NCBI GenBank assembly: GCA_046347635.1
Contig: JAXMFT010000012.1
Location: forward strand, 1 to 64,000
DNA from: JAGVSZ01 sp019137045
GTDB lineage: Bacteria > Pseudomonadota > Gammaproteobacteria > Burkholderiales > SG8-39
Length of the DNA: 64,000 bases
Direction of reading: 5' to 3'
The notes below the pieces were generated by a model. That model ran no database searches. It had not been told where the DNA came from and saw nothing but the letters and a program-made list of their open reading frames with translations. The translations under genes and the position numbers were made by a program. Positions 1-8,302 of this stretch are shown piece after piece (position 1 is the first letter of the stretch; each line of letters starts with the position of its first letter).

Positions 1-1
1 C

Positions 2-622
2 GAGGCGGAGTTCCATCCCTCGCAGCTGCTCAAGAGCGACACGGACGCGGCCGCGGAGGTGCACCTGCAGGAGAGCCTCGCGTCCGCCCGGCTGCTGATG
101 GAGAAGCTCTACCGGCGCAACCCGCGCGAGCTGAAGAAGAGCGGGTTCCTCACGGTGGAGGCGGCGGTGGAGCGCGGCTTCGATCCGCGCTACGCCTTCC
201 GCCTGCCCGAGCTGAAGGGGGCGCACGGCACCGCGGCGATCAAGCTCGCGCTCGCGCCCGAGTACGGGGGCGACCGCGTGTTCGCGTTCGCGGTCGGGCT
301 CGCCGGGATGATCGTGCTCGCCTACGGCGACAAGACCGAGATCTACCTGACCGACTCGCTCGACCCGCAGAAGCTGTACAACGCGGCGCGCAACGTCGAG
401 ATCGCGGCCTGGAAGCTCGCGCAGGCGCGCGACGCGGACGGCCGGCTCCTGCTGCTCTCGAACGAGACTGCGGGGGAGGTCAAGAACCTGTCCTTCGAGC
501 GCGAGTTCGGCAAGCTGATCGCCTACCAGGACGCGATGGCCGCGGTGGCCGCGCAGCGCACCAACCGCGTGATCCGCCGCGTCACGCAGGGCGTCGCGAC
601 GCTGGTCTTCCTCCCGATCTAG
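2..622 (+). CDS. Hypothetical protein, 5'-truncated by the window edge
   Basis: The reading frame is open to the first base, so the true start lies outside the window; 206 residues are visible. I do not recognise the family. The visible part is mixed alpha/beta with a hydrophobic core (GLAGMIVLAYG) followed by a regular helical stretch, and it ends in a short hydrophobic tail (TLVFLPI). There are no cysteines and no obvious catalytic motif. The next gene starts two bases after the stop, so the two are probably co-transcribed. The coding call is firm because codon usage matches the neighbours; no function is assigned. Confidence 0.75.
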   Translation, partial: EAEFHPSQLLKSDTDAAAEVHLQESLASARLLMEKLYRRNPRELKKSGFLTVEAAVERGFDPRYAFRLPELKGAHGTAAIKLALAPEYGGDRVFAFAVGLAGMIVLAYGDKTEIYLTDSLDPQKLYNAARNVEIAAWKLAQARDADGRLLLLSNETAGEVKNLSFEREFGKLIAYQDAMAAVAAQRTNRVIRRVTQGVATLVFLPI

Positions 623-624
623 CG

Positions 625-1230
625 TTGTTCGACGCGCTCCTCTTCGACCTCGGCAAGGTTCTGCTCGACTGGGACCCGCGCCACTACTACGCGCGGCACT
701 TTCCGGGCGACGCCGCGGGGCTCGAGCGCTTCGTGCGCGAGGTGGTCGCGCCCGAATGGATCCTCGAGATGGATGCCGGCAAGCCCGCGGCGCAGGCGAT
801 CGCCGAGCGCTCGCGCCGCTTCCCGGCGCACGCCGCGCTCATCGCGCTCTGGTCGTCCGGCTGGCCGCACATGCTGCGCGGCGAGATCCCCGGCAGCGTG
901 GCGATCCTCGCCGAGCTGCGCGCGCGCGGGCGCCGCCTCTACGCGCTCACGAACTTCTCGGCCGAGACCTTCCCGCTCGCGCGCGCCCGGCACGCGTTCC
1001 TCGGCTGGTTCGACGACCTGGTGGTCTCGGGCGAGCACGGGATGGTCAAGCCCGACCCGCGCATCTACCGCCTCGCGATCGCGCGCTGCGCGCTCGTCCC
1101 GGCGCGCACGGTGTTCGTCGACGACTCGGCGGTCAACGTGGCCGCGGGGCGCGCCGCGGGGCTGCACGCGCTGCACTTCACCTCCCCCGCGCGCCTGCGC
1201 GCGGAGCTCGCCGCGCTCGGGCTGCTCTGA
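625..1230 (+). CDS. HAD-superfamily hydrolase (subclass IA)
   Basis: A 201-residue haloacid-dehalogenase-fold protein, probably a small-molecule phosphatase. Motif I is FDLGKVL near residues 7-13, where the usual second Asp of DxD is Gly, as in YihX-type members. Motif II is the Thr of ALTNFS, motif III the Lys of VKPDPRIY, and motif IV VFVDDSAVN. A helical cap lies between motifs I and II. The start is a TTG two bases after the upstream stop; an internal ATG would remove motif I. Substrate is unknown. Confidence 0.85.
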   Translation: MFDALLFDLGKVLLDWDPRHYYARHFPGDAAGLERFVREVVAPEWILEMDAGKPAAQAIAERSRRFPAHAALIALWSSGWPHMLRGEIPGSVAILAELRARGRRLYALTNFSAETFPLARARHAFLGWFDDLVVSGEHGMVKPDPRIYRLAIARCALVPARTVFVDDSAVNVAAGRAAGLHALHFTSPARLRAELAALGLL

Positions 1231-1277
1231 TCGCGCCCCGCGCACCCCGGAAAGAGCGCCGGCGGCGGCGGCGCGGA

Positions 1278-1291
1278 TTGACGGCGGTCAA
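1278..1291. repeat. Dyad TTGAC-N4-GTCAA upstream of the Rieske oxygenase
   Basis: The sequence TTGACGGCGGTCAA has 5-bp inverted arms and lies 108 bp before the oxygenase start. Its core TGACGGCGGTCA recurs at 2514-2525, just after the same gene. The arrangement suggests an operator, but no regulator gene is adjacent. Confidence 0.35.
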
Positions 1292-1398
1292 ATCAATCGG
1301 GCGCCGCGCCGCAGACAATCCCGCGCCGACGGTGCCGCCGCCGCGCGCAGGCGCGGCCCGTGGAACAATCGCCGCATGCGCGTGACGGGACTTGCGCA

Positions 1399-2496
1399 AT
1401 GACCGACATCGCCGACCGCATCCGCCTCGCCCCCAGCCGGCCGCAGCTGCCGGTGTCCGCGTACTTCGACCCGCAGATCCTCGCGCGCGAGCAGGCGGCG
1501 CTCTTCGACCCGGGGCCCGGCTACGTCGGCCACGAGCTGATGGTCCCGAACGCGGGCGACTTCCTCACCCTCGAGTGGGCGCGGCACGGCAAGGCGCTGG
1601 TGCGCGGCCCGCGCGGCGTGCACCTGCTGTCGAACGTGTGCCGCCACCGCCAGTCCCTGCTGCTCGAAGGCCGCGGCAACGCGCAGCACATCGTCTGCCC
1701 GGTGCACCGCTGGACTTACGACCTGGAAGGGCGGCTGCTCGGCGCGCCGGCGTTCGCGCAGACGCCCGACGCGCCGCTCAAGGCGACCCCGCTCCAGTCG
1801 TGGCAGGGCCTGCTCTTCGCGGGCCGCCGCGACGTCGCCGCCGACCTGGCGGGCTTCGACCTCGCCTCCGACTACGCCTTCGAGGGCTACGTGTTCGACC
1901 GCGTCCAGGTCGACCGCTGCCCGTACAACTGGAAGACGTTCCTCGAGTTCTACCTCGAGCTCTACCACGTCGAGCCGTTCCACCCCGGCCTGCAGAAGTT
2001 CGTCGACGCGGGCAACTACGAGTGGGGCTTCGGCGAGCGCTGGTCGTGGCAGATCCTGGGCATCAAGGACGGGTTCCGCCACCAGGCCTCGCCCAACTAC
2101 CAGCGCTACCGCGACGCCTACCTCGCGTGGTCGGGCGGCCGCATGCCGAAGTACGGCACGCTCTGGTCGATCTACTACCCCAACGTCATGCTCGAGTGGT
2201 ACCCCGGCGCGCTCGTGGTGAGCACCGTGCTGCCGGTCGCGCCCGACGAGACGCTGAACGTGCTGGAGTTCTACTACCCCGAAGAGGTCGCGCTCTTCGA
2301 GCGCGGGCTGGTCGAGGCGCACCAGGCCGCCTACCGCGAGTCGGCGGCGGAGGACGCCGCGGCGTGCGTGCTGCTGCAGCGCGGCCGGGCGGCGCTGTAC
2401 GCGCTCGGCGAGGAGGACGCGGGCCCGTATCACTCGCCGCACGAGGACGGGATGGTGCACTTCCACGAGTTCTGGCGGCGGGAGCTCGGGCTCTGA
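1399..2496 (+). CDS. Rieske (2Fe-2S) ring-hydroxylating oxygenase, alpha-subunit type
   Basis: A 365-residue Rieske non-haem iron oxygenase. The N-terminal Rieske domain carries CRHR near residue 80 and CPVH near residue 100, the CxH...CxxH cluster ligands. The C-terminal catalytic domain carries ELYHVEPFH, which fits the two-His part of the mononuclear iron site. Such enzymes hydroxylate or demethylate aromatic, quaternary-amine or sterol-like substrates; this substrate cannot be told. No reductase or beta subunit is adjacent, so electrons must come from elsewhere. I chose the ATG giving MTDIADRI; an in-frame ATG 39 bases upstream would add an implausible leader. Confidence 0.88.
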   Translation: MTDIADRIRLAPSRPQLPVSAYFDPQILAREQAALFDPGPGYVGHELMVPNAGDFLTLEWARHGKALVRGPRGVHLLSNVCRHRQSLLLEGRGNAQHIVCPVHRWTYDLEGRLLGAPAFAQTPDAPLKATPLQSWQGLLFAGRRDVAADLAGFDLASDYAFEGYVFDRVQVDRCPYNWKTFLEFYLELYHVEPFHPGLQKFVDAGNYEWGFGERWSWQILGIKDGFRHQASPNYQRYRDAYLAWSGGRMPKYGTLWSIYYPNVMLEWYPGALVVSTVLPVAPDETLNVLEFYYPEEVALFERGLVEAHQAAYRESAAEDAAACVLLQRGRAALYALGEEDAGPYHSPHEDGMVHFHEFWRRELGL

Positions 2497-2511
2497 CGCG
2501 CGCCGGCGGCC

Positions 2512-2527
2512 GCTGACGGCGGTCAGC
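2512..2527. repeat. Second copy of the TGACGGCGGTCA dyad
   Basis: GCTGAC-GGCG-GTCAGC lies 16 bases after the oxygenase stop and overlaps the stop codon of the convergent EamA gene. It has 6-bp arms and shares a 12-base core with 1279-1290. It could be a shared operator or a weak hairpin between the convergent genes. Confidence 0.35.
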
Positions 2528-3449
2528 CGGGCGGCTGCGCCCGGAGCTTCGCCCGCAGGTAGAGGTTGTTGGCGATCAGCGACCCGATGACCAGCGCGGC
2601 GCCCGCGAGCTCGGCCCGCTCGAAGCGCTGGCCCTGACCGAACTGGATCGCGAAGACGACCACCGGCATGAGGTTCTGCATCAGCATGGCGTTGAGCGCG
2701 CCGATGCGCTGGGTGCCGGCGTTCCACAGGAGCATCGCCGCCGCGACCCCCGCCAGCGCGAGAAAGGTGAGCTGCGGCGCGACCGCCGCCACCGCGGCGG
2801 GGCCCGGCACGTGCGCGACGCCGAGCGCGACGAGCAGCGCGGTCCCGGCGACGAGGCCGAGCGTGCCGGGAATCAGCGTGAGCACGGTGAGCTTGAGCGC
2901 CGACCAGCCGCTGAAGCGCGCGGTGCCCATGGTGTACACCACCCAGCAGGCGGCGCCGACGAGCACGAGGAGGTCGCCCGCGATCTCGCGCGCGCTCAGG
3001 CCGGGCGCCAGCTGGCCGCGCGTCACCACCAGCACGACGCCGGCGAAGGCCGTGGCGATGCAGCCGAGCGTGAAGCGCGCCGGACGCCGCCCGCGCAGCC
3101 CCCAGTCGGCGATCGCGGTCATCGACGGCTGCAGGGACACGATGATCGCGGCGTGCTCCGCGCGCGTCAGGCCGAGGCCGGCGAAGACGAGCAGCGGCGA
3201 GCCCGCCATCCCGATCACCCCGAGCGCCGACGCCTGCCGCCCCCGGCCGTAGTAGCGCAGCGCGGCCGGGCCCTCGATCGCCGCGACCACCGGGACGAGG
3301 AGCAGGGTGGCGACGGCGTACCGGATCGCGGAGACGTGGTACGGGTCGACCGCGAAGAACGCGCTCTTCGCGACCGGGAACTGGGCGCCCCACGCGAGCA
3401 CCGCGAGCAGGACGAAGAGGAGGCCGGTGGCGAACTTGGAGGGCTGCAT
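2523..3449 (-). CDS. EamA/DMT-family membrane transporter
   Basis: A 308-residue polytopic protein with about ten hydrophobic segments in two halves, the drug/metabolite transporter pattern. The first segment (LLFVLLAVLAWGAQFPVAKS) contains the W-G and P of EamA repeats. These proteins are inner-membrane exporters of amino acids, metabolites or drugs; the substrate is unknown. It converges on the Rieske oxygenase with only 26 bp between. Two other EamA-type genes in the window (28913 and 62540) are clearly diverged from it. Confidence 0.87.
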   Translation of the reverse strand: MQPSKFATGLLFVLLAVLAWGAQFPVAKSAFFAVDPYHVSAIRYAVATLLLVPVVAAIEGPAALRYYGRGRQASALGVIGMAGSPLLVFAGLGLTRAEHAAIIVSLQPSMTAIADWGLRGRRPARFTLGCIATAFAGVVLVVTRGQLAPGLSAREIAGDLLVLVGAACWVVYTMGTARFSGWSALKLTVLTLIPGTLGLVAGTALLVALGVAHVPGPAAVAAVAPQLTFLALAGVAAAMLLWNAGTQRIGALNAMLMQNLMPVVVFAIQFGQGQRFERAELAGAALVIGSLIANNLYLRAKLRAQPPG

Positions 3450-3516
3450 CGGGCGCGCGCGAGGCCGCAGCCTACACGCGCGTCCGGGATGACGCGCGCC
3501 GCGAGCCGCGCGGCGC

Positions 3517-4533
3517 CTACAGGCGTTTCGCGGCCACCTTGTCGCGACCGCCGCGCACCGCCTCGGCGAGCGCCTCGTCGGCGCGGCGCACCAGCGTGTC
3601 GGGCGTCCACTCGGCCGCGCCCTCGCTCGCCGAGACGCCGAAGGTCATGGTGACGTTCACCTGCTGCGTCCCGAGCGCGATCGGGCTCTTGCGGATGCGG
3701 CTGCGCATGCGCTCGGCGAGCGACGAGCCGTTCTCGAGATCGCAGCGGCCGAGGAACACCAGGAACTCGTCGGGGCCGAAGCGCGACACGGTGTCGGAGC
3801 GGCGCACGACGCCGCGGATGCGGTTGGTGACCTCGCGCAGCACCGCGTCGCCCGCGGCCGCGCCGTGCTGCTTCACCACCGCGTCGAAGCGGTCGATCTC
3901 GCCCAGGATCACCGCGACCGCCTCCTGCTCGCGCTTGGCGCGGTGGAACTCGCGGTCGAGCAGCTCGAACATCGCGTGGCGGTTCCACAGCTGCGTGCGG
4001 GTGTCGACCAGCGCCTTCGTGCGGCTCTGCTCGCGCTGCTTGAGCAGCTCCTCGTGCGAGCGCCCGAGCGCGACCAGCGCGAGCTCCGACTCGGCCAGCC
4101 GGCCGAGCTCGCGCAGCAGCAGGAGATCGCCCTCGGCGAGCGCGTTCGGCGTGCGGTCGCACACCGCGAGCGTGCCCGCGACGGCGCCGTCGGGCCCGAC
4201 GAGCAGCGTCCCCGCGTAGAAGCGCAGCTGCAGCCGGCCGGTCACCCACGGGTGCTCCCGGAAGCGCGGGTCGGCGAGCAGATCGGGGATCGCGAGCGGG
4301 CCCGCGCCGGCGAGCGTGGCGGCGTCGAACGCGACCTCGGTGCCGAGCGCGCTCGCGGGCACGCCCTGGCCGGTGAAGAGCCGCGGCGAGCGCTCGCGCA
4401 CGAGGGAGAGCAGCACCACCGGGACGCGGAAGAGCCGCCGCGCGATGCGGGTGACGATGTCCAGCCGCTCGGCGAGGGCCGCCCTTCCGGGGTCGGCGGG
4501 TGCTTGGGCTTGCTCGGGAACGGTCGTGGGCAT
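3517..4533 (-). CDS. GAF-GGDEF domain protein with degenerate GPDEF motif
   Basis: A 338-residue protein with an N-terminal GAF domain (about residues 20-150) and a C-terminal GGDEF domain (about 175-335), joined by a helical linker. The signature reads FGPDEF instead of (G/A)G(D/E)EF, with Pro replacing the second Gly. The inhibitory I-site RRSD sits five residues upstream as in active enzymes. The protein may be a weak cyclase or a c-di-GMP receptor. I chose the ATG giving MPTTVPEQ because the frame upstream is open but low-complexity and overlaps the divergent nuclease gene. Confidence 0.83.
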   Translation of the reverse strand: MPTTVPEQAQAPADPGRAALAERLDIVTRIARRLFRVPVVLLSLVRERSPRLFTGQGVPASALGTEVAFDAATLAGAGPLAIPDLLADPRFREHPWVTGRLQLRFYAGTLLVGPDGAVAGTLAVCDRTPNALAEGDLLLLRELGRLAESELALVALGRSHEELLKQREQSRTKALVDTRTQLWNRHAMFELLDREFHRAKREQEAVAVILGEIDRFDAVVKQHGAAAGDAVLREVTNRIRGVVRRSDTVSRFGPDEFLVFLGRCDLENGSSLAERMRSRIRKSPIALGTQQVNVTMTFGVSASEGAAEWTPDTLVRRADEALAEAVRGGRDKVAAKRL

Positions 4534-4756
4534 CGGGCTCGGACCGGGGGCGGCGACGCCGCCTCCGGAAACTCCCCGATCATGGCGGCGTCCGCTGCCT
4601 GCGTCCACCGCGAAACGCGCCGCGGCGCGAGTTTGTTCCCCTCCGGCGACAGGCGGGCGGCGAATTGTCACGGGGTCGGGGGACGACCGCGGCGGAACCC
4701 CCGCGCGCCGCCCGGGTCTACTCCTGTTCTTCCCCCGACGAGCGCCGCCCCCCCGC

Positions 4757-5503
4757 ATGCGAACGATCGACGACCTGGTGCGCGAGCGCCCCGCGCCGAC
4801 CCTCGCGCCGGCCCAGGTGCGGCAGGAGCCGCTGGCGGCGTACCTCGCGCGCGCCGAGTACGGCTCGAGCTCCGCCCTGCGCCGGGTGCTGCGCGCGGGC
4901 CCGGCGGCCGCCGCTGCGCCGTTCGGGGACGACGGCAGCCAGCGGCTCGCGCAGGCGCTCCATGCGCTCGTCTTCGAGCCCGCGCGCTTCGCCGCCGACC
5001 ACCTCGTCCTCGATCGCGACATCCCGCCGGCGGACGAGGGCGCCGACGCGCTCGAGCGCACCTGGATCACCGGGGCGGAGTTCGCGCGCCTCGCCGGCGC
5101 GCGCGACGCGATCCGCGCCTACCCGCGCGCGCCGCTCGCCGAGTGGATCGACGCGGGCATGAAGGAGCTGTCGATCTACTGGCGCGACGAGGCGGGCCGG
5201 CGCTGGAAGGCGCGCCCGGACTGCTTCACCGACGCGATCGTGCTCGAGCTGAAGACCACCGGCGACGTGCGCCCGCGCGCGTTCGCGCGCACCCGCAAGC
5301 GCTTCGGGTACGACCTGCAGGCGGCGCACTACCTGGACGGGGTGCGGCGGCTCACCGGCCGGACGCCGCGCTTCGCGTTCGTCGCGGTGGAGCTGCAGCC
5401 GCCGCACTACGCGTGGCTGCACGAGCTCGCGCCTGCCGAGCTCGCGCGCGCCGAGGCGCTGCTCGAGCTCGCCCGGCAGCGGCTCGCCGCGGCGCGCGCA
5501 TAG
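4757..5503 (+). CDS. PD-(D/E)XK nuclease, RecE/DUF3799-like
   Basis: A 248-residue protein resembling the nuclease domain of phage-type exonuclease VIII (RecE). The nuclease core is visible in order: RPD (catalytic Asp) near residue 153, ELK (the E-x-K) near 163 followed by TT, and QAAHY near 190, the motif IV Gln/Tyr. The N-terminal half is helical. Known family members degrade double-stranded DNA 5' to 3' and work with a RecT-type annealase. No annealase or phage gene is adjacent, so its role in the chromosome is unclear. The start is the ATG giving MRTIDDLV. Confidence 0.75.
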   Translation: MRTIDDLVRERPAPTLAPAQVRQEPLAAYLARAEYGSSSALRRVLRAGPAAAAAPFGDDGSQRLAQALHALVFEPARFAADHLVLDRDIPPADEGADALERTWITGAEFARLAGARDAIRAYPRAPLAEWIDAGMKELSIYWRDEAGRRWKARPDCFTDAIVLELKTTGDVRPRAFARTRKRFGYDLQAAHYLDGVRRLTGRTPRFAFVAVELQPPHYAWLHELAPAELARAEALLELARQRLAAARA

Positions 5504-5620
5504 CGCGGGCGGCCGCGGCGCCCGGCGCGCTGAATCGCGCGCCGCCGCTCGCCGGCGCCCCCTCCCGCAGCAGGTACAATCGCCCCCCGGTTCGGGCATC
5601 CGCCCCCTCAGGAGACCTCA

Positions 5621-6490
5621 ATGAAGCGCGTCGTGCTCTTCGTCCTCACCAACGTCGCGGTGCTGGTCGTGCTCTCGATCGTCCTGCGCGTGCTCGGGCT
5701 CGACCGGGTCGCCGCGCAGGAGGGCTTCGCGCTCGGGCCGCTGCTCGCGTTCTCGGCGGTGGTCGGCTTCACCGGCGCGATCATTTCGCTGCTCATGTCG
5801 AAGCAGATGGCGAAGTGGTCGACCGGGGCGCAGGTGATCGACGGCACCGAGAGCGCCGACCACGCCTGGCTCGTCCAGACCGTGCGCGACCTGGCGCAGA
5901 AGGCCGGCATCGGCATGCCGGAGGTGGCGGTGTACGAGGGCGAGCCGAATGCGTTCGCCACCGGCGCGTTCAAGAACTCCGCGCTGGTCGCGGTCTCGAC
6001 CGGCCTGCTGCAGTCGATGAACAAGGAGGAGGTCGGGGCGGTCCTCGGGCACGAGGTCGCGCACGTCGCGAACGGCGACATGGTCACCATGACCCTGATC
6101 CAGGGCGTGGTGAACACCTTCGTCGTCTTCCTGTCGCGCATCGTCGGCACGATCGTCGACCGGGCGGTGTTCCGCACCGAGCGCGGCGTCGGGCCGGGCT
6201 ACTTCATCACCGTCATGGTGTGCCAGATCGTGTTCGGCCTGCTCGCCTCGATCATCGTCGCGTGGTTCTCGCGCCAGCGCGAGTTCCGCGCCGACCGCGG
6301 GTCGGCCGACTACCTCGGGTCGCCCCAGCCGATGATGAAGGCGCTCGCGCGCCTCGGCGGCCTGGAGCCCGGCGCGCTGCCGGAGTCGGTCAAGGCCATG
6401 GGCATCAACGACCGGCCGGGCTGGATGGCGCTCTTCTCCACGCATCCGCCGATCGAGCAGCGCATCGCGGCGCTGCAGGCGCGCGGCTGA
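5621..6490 (+). CDS. htpX: Protease HtpX (M48 zinc metallopeptidase)
   Basis: A 289-residue inner-membrane zinc protease that degrades misfolded membrane proteins, overlapping FtsH in function. Two N-terminal hydrophobic segments precede the catalytic domain. The zinc site HEVAH lies near residue 147, two further hydrophobic segments follow, and the third ligand Glu is in the EFRADRGSADYL motif. Length and layout match E. coli HtpX. A clear ribosome site (AGGAGA) precedes the ATG. It appears monocistronic; I see no convincing heat-shock promoter. Confidence 0.95.
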   Translation: MKRVVLFVLTNVAVLVVLSIVLRVLGLDRVAAQEGFALGPLLAFSAVVGFTGAIISLLMSKQMAKWSTGAQVIDGTESADHAWLVQTVRDLAQKAGIGMPEVAVYEGEPNAFATGAFKNSALVAVSTGLLQSMNKEEVGAVLGHEVAHVANGDMVTMTLIQGVVNTFVVFLSRIVGTIVDRAVFRTERGVGPGYFITVMVCQIVFGLLASIIVAWFSRQREFRADRGSADYLGSPQPMMKALARLGGLEPGALPESVKAMGINDRPGWMALFSTHPPIEQRIAALQARG

Positions 6491-6503
6491 AAGGACTCAC
6501 AAC

Positions 6504-6602
6504 ATGATCGACCTGTACACCTCCGGCACCGCACCGGTCGACCGCGCGCCTCGTACGCACCCGATCGGCGCGCTGGTACCGCGTCTCCCCCGGAAAGGCT
6601 GA
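6504..6602 (+). pseudogene. Degraded duplicate of the 5' end of the downstream GST gene
   Basis: A 32-residue frame beginning MIDLYTSGTA, closely matching MIDFYTAGTA at the start of the next gene. The first 30 bases agree at 27 positions, and weaker similarity with small indels continues to a shared TACCGCGT about 75 bases in. The two starts are 102 bp apart. This looks like a tandem duplication of the gene start that then decayed. It might still be translated as a short leader, for which there is no evidence. Confidence 0.6.
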
Positions 6603-6605
6603 CCG

Positions 6606-7223
6606 ATGATCGACTTCTACACCGCCGGCACCGCAAATGGCCACCGCGCCGCCGTCGCGCTCGAGGAATCCGGGCTCGCGTACCGCGTGCACAAGCTCAA
6701 CCTCCAGGCGGGCGACCAGCGCAAGCCCGACTACCTCCAGGTGAATCCCGCCGGTGCGATCCCCGCGATCGTCGACGACGAGGGCCCGGGCGGAAAGCCG
6801 CTCACGCTCGCGCAGTCGGGCGCGATCCTGCTGTACCTGGCGGAGAAATCGGGCCGCTTCCTCCCGCGCGACCCCGCCCGGCGCGCGCTCGCGATCCAGT
6901 GGCTGATGTTCGCCTGCTCGGATGTCGCGGGCGGGAGCGGGACGCTGTTCCAGCTGGCGATGGCCGCGCCGGAAAAGTCCGCCGCCAACGTGGAGTTCTT
7001 CGAGAAGCGGCTGGTGCACGCGCTGCGCGCCGCCGATGGTCAGCTCGCCGGGCGCGACTACCTCGCGGACGAGATCTCGGTCGCGGACCTCGCGCTCTAC
7101 CCGGTTGTCGCGACGCGCAAGCCGGTGATCGAGAAGCACGGCGGGCTGCCGAATCTGGCGAAATGGGCCGAGCGCATGGCGGCGCGGCCGGGGGTGGCGA
7201 AGGGCATGCAGGTGTCGGTCTAG
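6606..7223 (+). CDS. Glutathione S-transferase family protein (Ure2p/YghU-like)
   Basis: A 205-residue cytosolic GST. The thioredoxin-fold N-terminal domain (about 1-85) contains NGHR near residue 11, the cis-Pro segment GAIPAIVDD and the glutathione-contacting QSGAI motif near residue 75. The all-helical C-terminal domain carries the ISVADLALYPVV capping motif near residue 160. The N-terminus fits nucleophilic or disulfide-reducing GSTs such as YfcG/YghU. It follows a partial duplicate of its own start. Confidence 0.9.
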   Translation: MIDFYTAGTANGHRAAVALEESGLAYRVHKLNLQAGDQRKPDYLQVNPAGAIPAIVDDEGPGGKPLTLAQSGAILLYLAEKSGRFLPRDPARRALAIQWLMFACSDVAGGSGTLFQLAMAAPEKSAANVEFFEKRLVHALRAADGQLAGRDYLADEISVADLALYPVVATRKPVIEKHGGLPNLAKWAERMAARPGVAKGMQVSV

Positions 7224-7241
7224 CCGCCCCCGCGACCCGAC

Positions 7242-8213
7242 ATGGGCCTCGTGATCCGAACGCTCCTCGCGCTCTGGGCCGCCGCCGCCGTCACGGGCGC
7301 GCCCATGGCCGGGGCGCAGACCTGGCCGTCGAAGCCGGTGCGCCTGGTGCTGCCGTTCCCGGCCGGCGGCGCGACCGACACCGCCACGCGCGTCCTCGCC
7401 GAGCAGCTCTCGAAGGAGCTCGGCCAGCAGTTCCTCGCCGACAACCGCCCGGGCGCAAACGGCGCCATCGCCGCGGAGTACGTGGCGCGCGCGGCGCCCG
7501 ACGGCGCGACGTTCTTCGCTGCGACCAACTCGCCGATGGCGCTCAACCCGTTCATGCTGAAGAACCTGCGGTACGACCCGGTAAAGGATTTCGTCCCGGT
7601 GGCGCGCATGGCGCTGGTGCCCTACGTCGTGGTGGTGAACCCGGAGGTGAAGGCGGCGAACATGAAGGAGCTCGTCGCTCTCGCGCAGGCCGCGCCGGGC
7701 AAGCTGAGCTACGCCGCCGGCGCGGCGACGGGCATCGTCGCCGGCGAGGCGCTGAAGCGCGCCGCCGGGATCGACCTCCTGCAGGTGCCTTACAAGGGCA
7801 ACCCGCCGGCGCTGACCGACGTCGTCGGCGGGCGCGTCACCCTCACCTTCACCGACGTCGTGAGCGGGCGCCCCCACCTCACGAGCGGCAAGCTGCGCCC
7901 GATCGCGGTCACCACGCGGGCGCGCACGCCGCTGATGCCGGAGCTGCCCACGGTGGAGGAAGCGGGGTACGCGCCGTACGACCTCGCCGGCTGGGGCGCG
8001 GTGTTCGCGCCTGCGGGCACCCCGCCGGAGATCGTGGCGAAGCTCTCGGACGCGATCCGCGCGGCGCTCGCGCGGCCCGAGATGCGTGCGCGCTTCCTCG
8101 CCCTCGGGCTCGATCCGGCGCCGAGTTCGGCCGCGGAGCTCGGCACGTTCCTGCGCGCGGAGCTCATGAAGTGGGAGAAGCTCGTCAAGGAAGCCGGCAT
8201 CCAGCCGGAGTGA
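7242..8213 (+). CDS. Bug-family (TctC) periplasmic solute-binding protein
   Basis: A 323-residue tripartite tricarboxylate-type binding protein. A signal peptide is followed by AQTWPSKPVRLVLPFPAGG, the family hallmark, then DTATRVLAEQLS and the ligand-loop NRPGANGAIAA. Bug proteins bind carboxylates, amides or similar ligands in the periplasm; many, like this one, lack adjacent TctA/TctB membrane partners. The large expansion of the family is typical of Burkholderiales. The ligand is unknown. It follows the GST gene by 18 bp and may be co-transcribed. Confidence 0.92.
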   Translation: MGLVIRTLLALWAAAAVTGAPMAGAQTWPSKPVRLVLPFPAGGATDTATRVLAEQLSKELGQQFLADNRPGANGAIAAEYVARAAPDGATFFAATNSPMALNPFMLKNLRYDPVKDFVPVARMALVPYVVVVNPEVKAANMKELVALAQAAPGKLSYAAGAATGIVAGEALKRAAGIDLLQVPYKGNPPALTDVVGGRVTLTFTDVVSGRPHLTSGKLRPIAVTTRARTPLMPELPTVEEAGYAPYDLAGWGAVFAPAGTPPEIVAKLSDAIRAALARPEMRARFLALGLDPAPSSAAELGTFLRAELMKWEKLVKEAGIQPE

Positions 8214-8302
8214 AGCGCCGCGCCTGAACTGCCCCGTCCCGTATCATCGGGGCGGACCGGCACGGTTCGATCATCGCGGCATCGCAACATGACGACACAG
8301 AG

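Noticed and set aside
1288..3393. A 701-codon open frame on the minus strand, opposite the Rieske oxygenase and through the EamA gene
   Set aside because: It is Arg/Ala/Pro-rich with no motifs and overlaps two well-supported genes. Such frames are expected in very GC-rich DNA.
4757..5503. A prophage suggested by the RecE-like nuclease
   Set aside because: No integrase, structural, lysis or annealase genes are nearby, and codon use matches the host.
7242..8213. A complete tripartite tricarboxylate transporter locus
   Set aside because: Only the binding protein is present; no TctA or TctB genes are adjacent.
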